A DNA stretch of 64,000 nucleotides from Durusdinium trenchii (Eukaryota; Sar; Dinophyceae; Suessiales; Symbiodiniaceae), in NCBI GenBank assembly GCA_963970005.1, contig CAXAMN010006480.1, forward strand, positions 149,748 to 213,747. The letters are read 5' to 3'. The translations under genes and the position numbers were made by a program. Every line of letters starts with the position of its first letter. The stretch's first letter is position 1. The notes below the pieces were generated by a model, which was not told the origin of the DNA, searched no databases, and was given only the letters and a program-made list of their open reading frames with translations. Shown here piece after piece: positions 20,642 to 31,405 of the stretch.

Positions 20642-20750
20642 AGTAGATAATAGATAGGCAGAGTAGATGAGTAGATAGTACATTAAAGATAATGGATAAT
20701 AGAGTTAGTAAGCTAGGAAGTTAGGAAGTAAGTAAGTGAGTGAGTGAGTG

Positions 20751-20792
<42 letters not shown>

Positions 20793-21485
20793 TAAGTAAG
20801 TAAGTAAGCAAGCAAGTAGTTAGTAGTATTGAGAAGAAGTAAGTAGTAGGGAGTAAATGGTAAGTATTGAGTAGTAAGTAGTAAGTAGTAGTCAGTAGTT
20901 AGCAGTTAGCAGTTAGCAGTTGCAGCAGCAGCAGGAGGAGGAGTAGTAGTAGTCGTCGTAGTAGTAGGAGGAGGAGGAGGAGGAGCAGTAGCAGTAGCAG
21001 TAGCAACTGCAGTAGCAGTTGCTGCAGCAGCAGCAGGAGGAGGAGTAGTAGTAGTAGGAGGAGTAGCAGTAGCAGTAGCAGTAGCAGTAGCAGGAGCAGG
21101 AGCAGGAGCAGGAGCAGCAGGAGCAGTAGGAGTGGGAGTAGGAGTAGGAGTAGGAGTAGGACTAGGAGTAGTAGTAGTAGTAGTAGGAGTAGGAGTAGTA
21201 GTAGTAGGAGTAGGAGTAGTAGTAGTAGTAGTAGTAGTAGTAAAAACAGTAGTAAGAGTAGTGGGTAGTAGTTAGTAGTTAGTGGTAGAAGTAGTAAGTA
21301 GTGCCAGTTAGTAGTAGTAGTAGTAGTCGTCGTCGTCGTTGTTGTCCTCGTCGTATAGTCGTCGTGGTAGTGGTAGTGGATGGTGGTTAGTGGTTGGTCG
21401 ATAGTGGTTATTGGTAGTCGTTAGCCATTAGCCATTAGCCGTCGTCGTCGTCGTGGTGGTGATGGTAGTAGTCGTAGTAGAAGTC

Positions 21486-21516
<31 letters not shown>

Positions 21517-21690
21517 TGGTAGTGGTAGTGGTAGTAGTAGTAATAATAGTAGTAGTTGTTGTTGTAGTGGTAGTAGTGGTAGTAGTAGTAGTAGTACTAG
21601 TAGTAGTAGTCGTAGTGGTAGTGGTAGTGGTAGTTGTGGTTGTAGTTGTAGTTTAGTAGTAGTAGTAGTTGATGTTGTTGTTGCTGCTGT
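20642..21690. repeat. Long compound triplet/tetranucleotide microsatellite
   Basis: About 1 kb of AGT/GTA, AGC, AGG and GTC triplets, with AAGC/AAGT tetranucleotide runs at about 20,735-20,815. Long open frames here (poly-Val near 21,453-21,656) are repeat artefacts. It is the continuation of the tract at 12,597-12,708, into which the copia element inserted. Confidence 0.95.
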
Positions 21691-24600
21691 TGTTCCTCCC
21701 TTGCGTGGCCACGCCGCTTACCCTTGCTCCACCACCTGGTCCGGGTATGTTTTCGTGTGGCTGAATGCAACAGTGATGCCGCGTTTGATGTTTGATGTCA
21801 TCCTCAGATTTTATCATGACATATATCCCTTCGCGCTTGCGATGTGCCAGCAACATTGGAATTCAAGGAGTTGACACCAAAAAATGCTGAAACTGTTTGG
21901 GGTCTATGCTGGCATAACTTTTCTTCTCGACTATTGATGCAAACAAAATGCAGGATCTTTGAGGGCCTAAAGAAACCGTTTTTGCATAGTGTGAGGAACC
22001 TTTCACAGACAAATCCCAAGCTTCTTTTGGCTGTCGATTGAGGAGGAATTGAGTGAGAGAAACGAGTGAGAGAAACGATTGGCGTCATTTTAAAGTGCAG
22101 CTTTCAGCTCAAAAACTTTGGGCGTTTGAGCGCGGGAGCAAACAACGAACAGACGGACAGGAACAGAAGGATAAAAATAGAAAAACATGAGGAACTGTTG
22201 GCCACAGCGAGGGTGCGCGCGAGATAGAGAGAGAGAGAGAGAAAAGACACAAAACAACAAAACAAAACGAAACATGACATGAAAGGTAGGGAGAAACAGT
22301 TACAAAGCAAGACCCTCGTATGAGCAACGGCAGACGGATATAGACTTATATGTGCAGTATGACATGATTTGATGCACAAGATCACAGAGACACAATATTT
22401 GCACAGAACACATGCGGGCAGACTGCGTACCAGCTCAGAGCTATTGCAGGAGAGTCAGAGCACTAAAACACTTATTGTAGAGGAGGAATGTGAGGAATAT
22501 GCATTGGACAGATATTGCAGTTTACCAAGTTTATCTATATAGTTTGACATGTCTTGCCAAACCACCAGACTTTGCGCCACATTGGCGGGTACCATTTGGC
22601 GCCTGTTGATGTTGGATGTCATCGGCGGTGTAGCCTTGGCGGTTGCCTCAAGGACTTGCAGATTGCAATCTTGCTTTGTGCGAGCCAGATTGCTGAAAGT
22701 GTGTTCCTTTCCTCAGACTTTCAGGTGGCAATCTCCTGGAGGTGGCTGCGAAAAAATGGCTGTTGCATTAACCAGGCCAGACATTTGCAGTTTGGGAAAC
22801 TGAGACATGTGCAGAACGCAACAATCCGATTGAACGGGTGACCCTCGGTTTGGGTATTTGTGGTATTTTGAGCCATCGTTTGAGCACAAGTCGGATCCTA
22901 GTGCATGCGAGCTCTTCGTGTTCGTTTTGAGATTTGGTAACATATGATCTGAAGCAGGGGAAGGGTGTAACGTCATTCCCCAACCAGTTTACTGTTGGGG
23001 TTTTCTCTTGGGAAAAAAGGCACTGGCCACAGTCTTTGGCCGCGCCCTGAACCCTGTGTCCAGGTGTAGTTTCGTGTTGTCCTCTTCTTGTCCTGCTGTT
23101 GTCCTCTTGCTGTCCTCTGGCCGCGCTCGCGAACCCTGTGTCCTCCTCTTGTCTGTCTTTCCATTTGTCCTCTGTCCGCGGTGGCTGAACGACTATCAAG
23201 GAACTTGAGTGGCGGAGAGGATTTTGATTTACAGGTTTAGTTTTTTTGTTACAGCTGATAGCAGTTGTGCCTTGAAGGGTTTGAGTTGGGCAGCCTCACA
23301 TGTTTTTCAATGATGAAGGGCTTTGCGTTGCACGTTTGTGGGTATTCTTTTCGCACGCTTGCGTCGCAGAATGAATTGCGCCGAACCCTCTGCTTGTAAG
23401 ACTTTGCTGCCTTTTTGCATCAAACGCAAGCGTATTTTTCTGAGTCGTAGCTTGTTCAAGGCCTTTGTGTGTTGTTGTTTCGGCTACATGCCGTATCATA
23501 ACGCTCTCTTTCTTACACTTTTGTGAACAGAAATGTTTGCCCCGTCCGCCAAAACAGTTTCAAGACCCAGAGCCAACCAGAGATTTGTTCCTGTCATACA
23601 GATTTGATTCGCTTGTCAAATTGAGTAAACCCAGGCCCTATTCTTTTTCTTTCAAGTGGGACTGACCATTTTCACTAGCATTGCAGCGTAACCAGTTTCC
23701 AGAGACCTCCTCTCATTGTCACATCGCCCTAGAAGGAGGAATGTCGTGCGTGGGTGGTTGTGTGCATCTTTAGTTTGGCCTCGTTGCTGTTGCTCGCACA
23801 GGTTGGGCAATGAGACTTAGAATATCTTAGAATAATAGATGTTTCAAGCTTGGAAAACCTTTGCTGCCGATCAACCTTCGAGCTAGGATTCCTCCCCAGC
23901 TTCATCGGGTGCCTGACAACCACGTTGCGGGCTTGGGCAAAACTGCTACTAGCGATGCCCTTTGCTCCTAGTAGCTTCTTGTTACCAGTAGTAAGGATAG
24001 TACGGCCAGGAGCCCCTAGTAGCGTTCTTGCTCCTAGTAGCGATGCCAGGAGCCCCTAGTAGCGTCCTTGTTACGACAATAAAGGTTTTCCACTTCTGCT
24101 TGGCGGCGCTGGACCCGTGTCCTCCTCTTGTGTGTGGGGGGCCTTGCTTTGGCTTCTCTGTCCTCTGGCCGGTCTCACGACCCTGCGTTCGTGATAGCCT
24201 TGGCCGCGCTGTGGACCCTCCCTTCTCCGCCTTGTCCAGGCCCTGTCCAGGCCTTGTCCCAGGTTTGTGTGTCCTTGTCCGCGTTCTCGGCCCTTTTCTC
24301 ACCGCCTTGTCCAATCTGGGTATGTTCTCGGGTGGCTATGAGTGCAACAGCGACACCGCGTTTCGGAATTGATATCATACCCCTTCGGCTTTGCACACGT
24401 GACCCGGGAATCAGGAATTATTGTTTTCAATTTTTGTTTTCAATCAGTGTTTGTTTGCATGCTGTTCCCGAAAAGCTTTGGTCTTGTTCCATGCATCACT
24501 TGTTTGTCCCAAGGATGACGAGATTGGTAAACCGCCGACGCGGTTTTCAGATTCAAGTCAAGGACGGCAGTTGCAATGGCTCACTTGGAGCAGAGTTTGG

Positions 24601-25380
24601 TTTGTATTTGAAATTGTTGGGCAATTCTGGGCCTGAACCTGCATGCAACTCTGGCAAATGGCCAAGGGGGCTTGCACACACGCAAGGCTTCTTGCAGGTT
24701 CCATTTATGGCTGCCGTTTTGATTCAAGATCTTCCAGCAAAATGGAAACATTGCAACCTATTGCAATCCGTTGTACAATTGTTGTGCCAAGTTTTTGACC
24801 TTGTGATTGCTTATTCTTATCGACGTTCAACTCACCGTCATTCTTATTCACAGGATTGATTGACATGGTGAGACGTTATTGTTGAAACAAAGTAGACTGT
24901 GCATAGACAATAGAGTTTCAACATCGGGATTGGTCAAATTATTCCATTGATGACGTGCGATATTTTGTACTGATAGGTGATCATTATTAGCTGCATCGGA
25001 ACATGTTTGCTTGATCTTGTGTTTTTGTCCAGGACTCTCTTCAAAGTCAGTGGGCGTGCGTGGATTGAAGCCAGCAGCTTCCTTGAGAACATAGCAGTTG
25101 TAGGACAAAGTTAGGATGGTCATAGACCATGTCAAGTGGTTTCAATCAGATTTCATGCTGAACTTAGATTCGGCTTTGAGGTGAGTTCGGCCACACGTGT
25201 TCACTTGCCATTGCCCGAGACTCCTCGAGGCTGCAAGATGCAATCGTGCGCAAAAATTTACAATCACCGGTATTTTGCAATGAGATACCAAAGAAACAGC
25301 TCAATATGTTTCAATGAACTCCCACCTTGCAGAGAGTCAAGGAAGTTTGGAAGGTTGCGAAACCGTGCTTGTCTATGTTT
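21691..25380. other. No recognisable gene; scattered short dispersed repeats
   Basis: Open frames are short or compositionally odd. Two partial repeats were seen. GGGTATGTT followed by a GTGGCT and GCAACAG.GA..CCGCGTTT pattern occurs at about 21,738-21,790 and again at 24,318-24,362. CTGTGTCCTCCTCTTGT-like blocks occur near 23,140 and 24,116. A GA run lies near 22,225-22,245. No RNA gene was evident. Confidence 0.55.
23944..24075. repeat. Minisatellite built on CCTAGTAGCG
   Basis: CTACTAGCGATG, CCTAGTAGC and the block GCCAGGAGCCCCTAGTAGCG recur at about 24,008-24,027 and 24,045-24,064, with further partial copies around them. The core CTACTAG/CTAGTAG is palindromic. No coding is implied. Confidence 0.75.
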
Positions 25381-25381
25381 T

Positions 25382-25623
25382 CACTCTCTCTCTCTCTATA
25401 CTTACAGTATATTTAAAGGCTTACGCCTGACGGCCGGGCGCCGGCCCAACACAGGGAAAAAGCACTCTCTCTCTCTCTCTATCTCTCTTTCTCTTTCTCG
25501 TTGGCTTTCTTAGGGTCTCTTTTTCTCTCTCCCATTCTATGTCTTTGTCCCTCCATGCCTTTCTCCCTCTGTTTCCCTCTCTCTCTCTCTCGCCTTTTGT
25601 TTCTGTCGCTCTCTCTCCGTCTG

Positions 25624-25666
<43 letters not shown>

Positions 25667-25700
25667 TTCTTGCTCTCTCTCTCTCTCTCTCTCTCTGTCG
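25382..25700. repeat. TC microsatellites
   Basis: Several TC and TTTC runs at about 25,386-25,402, 25,463-25,500 and 25,560-25,700. The Ser/Leu-rich open frames across them are artefacts. Confidence 0.95.
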
Positions 25701-25714
25701 AGCTTGGGCGATCT

Positions 25715-25860
25715 AAGGCCTATGTTGGCAGCTAGGGCCTATGTTGGGCCATGTTGACCCTATCTTGGGGCTATGTTGGCCCATCTTGGGGCATATCTGG
25801 GACCTATGTTGGGTCATCGTGGGGGCCTCTGTCAGGTAATCTTGGGGCACATTGTCCGCC
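25715..25860. repeat. Imperfect tandem repeat around CTATGTTGG and CATCTTGGGG
   Basis: Short units such as GGGGCTATGTTGGCCCATC recur with variation of spacing over about 140 bp. They are too degenerate to fix one period by eye. Confidence 0.6.
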
Positions 25861-26094
25861 ATGTATGTTGGAACGCGCCCATCGCCCAAAAAATGTCGAT
25901 TATGCCTGTCCGCGCGGCGCGCATTACCGACACCACCCTTGGAAAACACATGGTTTTTGCATTTCGTGACCCTTTCGCCACCACGAAAATTTTTGATTTG
26001 CCATCCCCACAAAGCACTGTAAAACACGCGACTTGAGGTGTCGGAGGTGGTCGGCGGCAGTCCTTAACCTTTGGTTACACCGAAGGCACGGCCT

Positions 26095-27220
26095 GGCTCG
26101 CGCGCGTCGAACGCCTGGTGGAGGCACACCGACGCGGTCTGGTCGCCGATGTGCGCGCGCAGATCGCCGCGTGGCAGACGTGCGTGCCTGTCCACCCGCA
26201 GAACCATGCAGATACCCAGACGCTGCCCACTCAGAGGAAAGGTCGTCCTCAGAGCTGCTCTCTCACTTCCAAACATCGCTTTCTGACGGCAGTAAAAATC
26301 CTCTTCTCCTCTTCCAACCTGCTCCTCGCGATCTGCCTCGCCACAGCTTGCCAGAATCTAATTCCACCCCAAAACGACTGAGAAGCCGTCCTCTCAGCAG
26401 TTTTTTTCACTTCCAAACGTCGCTTTCTGCAGTAAAAAATCATCTTCTCCTCTTCCAACCTGCTCCTAGCGATCCCCCTCGCCACAGCTTTCCACACGCA
26501 CGCCGCGCGAACACCCGCCTGGCTCGCGCACGACGCCTGGCGGAGGCACACCGACGCGGTCTGGTTCGCGGCGTGGCAGACGTGCGTGCCTGTCCACCCG
26601 CAGAACCATGCAGATACCCAGACGCTGCCCACTCACAGGACCGTTGTGCCACCACCCACCTCGCCCAGCCCTGTTCCTTCCTACACATACGTTTGCCCAT
26701 TGCGCTCTGGATCTCGAGCGCTCCGACGCCGGCTCCAGAGGCTCACGCGTTCAGTGCATCTGGCTACTGAGACGCGTTCGGTGTCCATCCACAGCTTTCC
26801 ACAATCTAATTCCACCAAAAAACGACTAAAAAGTCGTCCTCAGAGCTGCTCTCCCACTTCCAAACATCGCTTTCTGACGGCAGTAAAAATCCTCTTCTCC
26901 TCTTCCAACCTGCTCCTCGCGATCTGCCTCGCCACAGCTTGCCAGAATCTAATTCCACCCCAAAACGACTGAGAAGCCGTCCTCTCTCAGCAGTTTTTTT
27001 CACTTCCAAACGTCGCTTTCTGCAGTAAAAAATCATCTTCTCCTCTTCCAACCTGCTCCTAGCGATCCCCCTCGCCACAGCTTTCCACACGCACGCCGCG
27101 CGAACACCCGCCTGGCTCGCGCACGACGCCTGGCGGAGGCACACCGACGCGGTCTGGTCGCCGATGTGCGCGCGCTGCCCACTCAGTGGACCGCTGCGCC
27201 ACCACCCACCTTGCCCTGCT
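26095..27220. repeat. Higher-order repeat, ~590-bp period, with internal ~145-bp subunits
   Basis: The block from AACATCGCTTTCTGACGG to the GC-rich GAGGCACACCGACGCGGTCT segment occurs at about 26,270-26,560 and again at about 26,862-27,155, offset by about 592 bp. The GC-rich end has a third copy at about 26,110-26,160. Within each block the sequence starting TTCCAAACRTCGCTTTCTG occurs twice with small differences. Open frames on both strands here repeat as well and have no recognisable domain. Confidence 0.85.
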
Positions 27221-27389
27221 CGAGAGACCCGTTCAGTAGATCTGGCTACTGAGACGCGTTCAGTGTCCTCTGGCGCGCTCCCCCATCCATCGGCTGGGGT
27301 CGGCGGATAAATCTCTTTTCCCGAATGCGTAGCGAAGGGTTCTCGTTTAACTCTTGGGGGTCTGGGGGTGGAGCCTTGTTCGCGACCCG

Positions 27390-28060
27390 TTGTTTCTATG
27401 TTCGCAACCGTCCGCAACCGTTCGCAACCGTCCGCGGTAGAGCGCTAAGGCGCTGCCATTGGGGGAAGCTTTTGCAAGTGACTATCCATGGATGTGTAAC
27501 GTGTGAGTTTGCGCCGCTATTCCATTGTGATTTGCGTGAAAAGGACATGTCGCGCAAGAAACGTGATGCATTTCGCTGCACAGGCGCAGCGTTTTGTGAG
27601 ATCCGCAGTTTGCTACGCAGTTCCATTGGGATTAGCGTTTGGAGAGTCGTGTTTTTGGGGTGTTGGATGTGGCCGTGCCATTGGGATTTGCGTTTCAGGG
27701 TGTGGCATCGAAGCTCTGTTTTCGTGACAAGTCTCAGCTGAAATGCCGATTTTGGTGGATGGGAGTGTGCTCAGAACGGGTCGAAATCATTCCAAACGTG
27801 TGGTGTGGTGCAAATTTTGTTGAAGCTCACATGAGATGATATTGTCACTTTTTGTGGCAGGCGCAGTACTTTGTGCGGCTTTTGAGGTGTGGAAGTGCGA
27901 TTCTCGTGGCAGGCGCAGGGAATCGTGAGGTTGCGAGGTGTGGAGGTGTGACGGAGGTGACATTTCGTGGCAGGCGCAGTACTTTGTGCGCCTTAGACGT
28001 GTGGACGCGGAAAGGTTCGTGGCAGGCGCAGGGAATCGGGAGGTTGTGAGTTGTGGTAGA
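27390..28060. repeat. Degenerate minisatellite (CGCAACCGTC; TGGCAGGCGCAG; CCATTGGGATTTGCGTTT)
   Basis: Three short motifs recur irregularly: CGCAACCGTYCGCAACCG near 27,403-27,440, CATTGGGATTWGCGTTT near 27,620-27,690, and CGTGGCAGGCGCAG at about 27,855, 27,904, 27,965 and 28,019. The CGTGGCAGG core recurs alone at 41,650. No protein is recognised. Confidence 0.65.
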
Positions 28061-28182
28061 GGTGAATGTCGCTGTCACATTGGGATTGGCGTGTGAGCGG
28101 TTGTCGTTTGGAGGAGCTGGAATCGCGAAACTGCTTGGCAGGGCTGCGTGATGTGTGTGCTCCGATGGGTGTTTCCGCTGGA

Positions 28183-28465
28183 CTTTTGGAGGAAGTCTCG
28201 TGCGAAACGTTCGTTTTTCAGACTTTGATATGTGAGTTTTTGAGGAAGTCTCGTACGAAACGCTCGTTTTGGGGACTTGACATGTGACTTTTGGAGGAAG
28301 TCTCGTACGAAACGCTCGTTTTGGAGACTTGACGTGTGACTTTTGGAGGAAGTCTCGTACGAAACGCTCGTTTTTGGGACTTGACGCGTGACTTTTGGAG
28401 GAAGTCTCGTACGAAACGCTCGTCTTGCATCCTCGCAGCGTGACTTTTGGAGGAACTCTCGTACG
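28183..28465. repeat. 52-bp tandem repeat, about 5.5 copies
   Basis: Units starting CTTTTGGAGGAAGTCTCGTA occur at 28,183, about 28,236, 28,288, 28,340, 28,392 and 28,444, an almost constant 52-bp period. The repeat ends where the 13-bp array begins. Confidence 0.93.
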
Positions 28466-28469
28466 AAGA

Positions 28470-29092
28470 GTGTGCCCTACAGGAGTGTCCCACAAGAGTG
28501 TCCTACAAGAGTGTCCCACAAGAGTGTCCCACAAGAGTATCCCACAAGAGTCTCCTACAAGAGTGCCCCACAACAGTGTCCCACAAGAGTGTCCCGTATG
28601 AGTGTCCCACAAGAGTGTCCCGCATGTCCCACAAGAGTGTCCTACAAGAGTGTCCCACAAGAGTGTCCCGTATGAGTGTCCCACAAGAGTGTCCCACAAG
28701 AGTGTCCCACAAGTGTGTCCCACAAGAGTGTCCGACAAGAGTGTCCCATAAGAGTGACCCACAAGAGTGTCCTACAAGAGTGTGCAACAAAAGTGTCCCG
28801 TAAAAAATCCTTATGTTTACATGAGTGTCCCACAAGAGTGTCCCACAAGAGTGTCCGACAAGATTGTCCCATAAGAGTGACCCACAAGAGTGTCCTACAA
28901 GAGTGTGCAACAAAAGTGTCCCGTAAAAAATCCTTATGTTTACATGAGTGTCCCACAAGAGTGTCCCACAAGTGTGTCCCACAAGAGTGTCCGACAAGAG
29001 TGTCCCATAAGAGTGACCCACAAGACTTAGAGTGTCCTACAAGAGTGTGCAACAAAAGTGTCCCGTAAAAAATCCTTATGTTTACATGAGTT
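28470..29092. repeat. 13-bp tandem array with a higher-order insert
   Basis: The unit is AGAGTGTCCCACA with frequent single-base variants (CCTACA, CCGACA, CCCATA). An insert containing AAAAAATCCTTATGTTTACATG interrupts the array three times, at about 28,802, 28,925 and 29,067. This defines higher-order units of about 123 and 142 bp. Open frames on both strands are products of the repeat. A lone 17-bp piece of the array recurs at 32,747-32,763, inside the neighbouring Helitron. Confidence 0.95.
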
Positions 29093-30175
29093 TGACGGCA
29101 TGAGTGAGACTAGACATGCAAGACAAGGCACGCGGAAGTATTGTTATGATGGCAGAGCTGTTTGCAAGAGTCAGGATAGCACTAGCAGGCGAGTGATCGA
29201 CATGGTCACGTCGGGCGCGGACGCTAGTCGAAAGTTCAAGTGCTCAAGCAGATGCGATTTCACGACATGTAAGTACCAGCAATGATGCGAATACAGAGCG
29301 TTGTGGTTTCTGGTGAGCAGTACACCAAGCGGCCAAGCGTTTTTGCTTCCCCGCACGAAGCATCGCACTAGAAAGAGACACCACGCATGAATCAAAAGAC
29401 GGTTGCGTTTTGGACGCGTTTGAAATAGAAAACATTGGTAACCCAAATAATGTCACGTAGAGTTTGTGCATACAGGGTGGAGTGTGTAGAGAGCATATCC
29501 CTGAGCTTGGTGGTGGAGTCCCCGGTGTAGGGGAGCGCGATGTCACGAAGAGGACGTGCGTGCACACGACCTCGGACGTTGTGGGCAGATGACAAAAGAA
29601 GGAAGGGTTCGTGGCGAGTGAGGTTGACCTTACTACATGTGCTACTGATGCTGGGGTGTTGCTGGGCTATTCTTCTACCTATGACGACCTGGTGGGCGAT
29701 CCTTGGTATGATATTGATACCTAGCACACTGCGATGCGTAGAGCTGCAACACGGGACCTTGCTACCGCGGCCAAAGGTGTTGCTGGTGGAGTTCGCGCAA
29801 CTGTTTCCTTATCATTGCATTGGATTCTCAGACATGGGTGACATGATGGCGCCTAGACTTTGATCAATTATTTGATGCGCGGCATAGCTACCTGTTATGA
29901 TGTTCTTCATGTCATGGTAGTGCATTAGAGTAACAATGTTGTTTTACGTTAACCCACGTGGTCGATCACTAGTCTGTCATGCATACTCCAGCGGAACTAG
30001 GGCGTTGTTGGGTGTATGTTTTTGCTGGGCCTGGTGCATGGGATTGCACGCCGAGACCCTCCGAAGCTGTCGAATTTACACACTCTTGCTGATCGGATGT
30101 GTATCGCATTCTTGGAAGCTGACGTGGCAGTCTCCTGTCTTGTATATCCTTCTATTTTCTTCATATCTATTTCCA

Positions 30176-31312
30176 ATGTTTCCTCCAAAGAAGAAATCGG
30201 ATGTCGAGAAAGCAGAGAGTGCCCGCGCAGAGTTGGATGAGTTCATACGAGTACACGGAGAAATACCGTCGCAGCTGTCGGACTTATCCCAGAGTCGGGC
30301 AATCTATTCTAAATTGAGACGGCTGAAACTTTTGCACTTGCTGAAGCAGGAAGAGTCTCACGTAGCAATTTGTAAAGCCACAGACACATTTTTCCAGAAG
30401 CATTCGCGGCTACCGAAACGACAGAACCCAGACACGGATGAGCGACGAGCAGAGGACACCTTAGCTCGACGCTGGGATCGTCTGTTAGCACAGAGAGCCT
30501 CGCTGGGAGACGCTTTGCTGACTACCTATGAGCGACTGTTCATGGCTGCCGACATGGAAGATGCAAGTGTTGTGGTTGATACCTGCGCAGCGGTTGAAAA
30601 GTTTTTCGATAGCCAGCAAAGATTGCCCAAGCGACAGAATCCAGCCACGGATGAGCAACGAGCAGAGGACGCCTTAGCTCAACGCTGGGATCGTCTGTTA
30701 GTACAGAGAGCCTCGCTGGGAGATGCTTTACTGAGTACCTATGAGCGACTGTTTCTGGCTGCCGACATGGAAGACGCCAGTGTTGTGGTTGATACCTGCG
30801 CAGCGGTCGAACATTTTTTCGATACTCATCAAAGATTGCCCAAGCGACAGAACCCAGCCACGGATGACCAACGAACAGAGGACACCTTAGCTCGACGCTG
30901 GGATCGCCTGTTAACACAGAGAACCTCGCTGCCCAACGAGATCCAAGAGAGACACAGAGACTTGTTTGATTCTGCTGATATGGCAGACACAGATGCTATT
31001 TTTGCTTTGTGCTTGAGCGTGCAACATTTTTTCAACTCTGCTGGTAGGCTGCCACGGAGACAGGCAGTGAACGATGAGCAACAGCATGAAGAAGATCGCT
31101 TGGCACGGCGCTGGCGTCGACTGCTTGAGAGGCACGACTGGCTGCAGGTGGTGAAGTCTCCGCGGCTAGAGGTGGAATTGTTGCAGGTGGTGCAGTCCCC
31201 GCAATCAGAAGAATTGAGACGCATGTTGACTGATCTACTGACAGTGCAGCACAGAGATGATGTTCTTCGAGGCCGAGTCTCTCCTCACACATGTGTTGAT
31301 AATTTGTTGTGA
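30176..31312 (+). CDS. Helitron N-terminal region: tandem ~77-residue RLPKRQ repeats
   Basis: The frame is open from 29,936. The ATG at 30,176 (MFPPKKKSD) is preferred because coding-like composition begins there and a basic nuclear-signal-like patch follows. Four repeats start near FFQKHSRLPKRQ, FFDSQQRLPKRQ, FFDTHQRLPKRQ and FFNSAGRLPRRQ. Each continues with an acidic/polar stretch, LARRWDRLL, and a helix ending in a DLF/RLF-(x)-ADM motif. The pattern recalls helicase-associated (HA-like) repeats that bind DNA beside helicases, but this is inference. The first three repeats are nearly identical in DNA, implying recent duplication. The stop at 31,312 is followed closely by a likely intron. 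Confidence 0.7.
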   Translation: MFPPKKKSDVEKAESARAELDEFIRVHGEIPSQLSDLSQSRAIYSKLRRLKLLHLLKQEESHVAICKATDTFFQKHSRLPKRQNPDTDERRAEDTLARRWDRLLAQRASLGDALLTTYERLFMAADMEDASVVVDTCAAVEKFFDSQQRLPKRQNPATDEQRAEDALAQRWDRLLVQRASLGDALLSTYERLFLAADMEDASVVVDTCAAVEHFFDTHQRLPKRQNPATDDQRTEDTLARRWDRLLTQRTSLPNEIQERHRDLFDSADMADTDAIFALCLSVQHFFNSAGRLPRRQAVNDEQQHEEDRLARRWRRLLERHDWLQVVKSPRLEVELLQVVQSPQSEELRRMLTDLLTVQHRDDVLRGRVSPHTCVDNLL

Positions 31313-31405
31313 TGTAAGACTGTTTCGATTTGTCGCATAGGCCGAAGTCTGTGTTGTATAACATTTCAAGAGCATTCTAAATCCATATGGCCATATGGCG
31401 TAGGC

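Noticed and set aside
21453..21656. A 67-codon, almost pure valine frame.
   Set aside because: A direct product of the GTA/GTG triplet repeat.
24128..24859. A 243-codon plus-strand frame with Cys- and Leu-rich sequence.
   Set aside because: The first third comes from a short repeat (TGTCCTCTGGCC type), composition is unlike neighbouring coding, and no motif was seen.
28503..29068. Repetitive open frames on both strands (HKSVPQECPTRVS-type and TLVGHSCGTLLWD-type).
   Set aside because: Three 13-bp units make 39 bp, which keeps frames open by arithmetic; there is no other sign of coding.
28183..29092. CRISPR-like look of regularly spaced repeats.
   Set aside because: Repeats are contiguous 52-bp and 13-bp units without unique spacers, and the context is eukaryotic with no cas genes.
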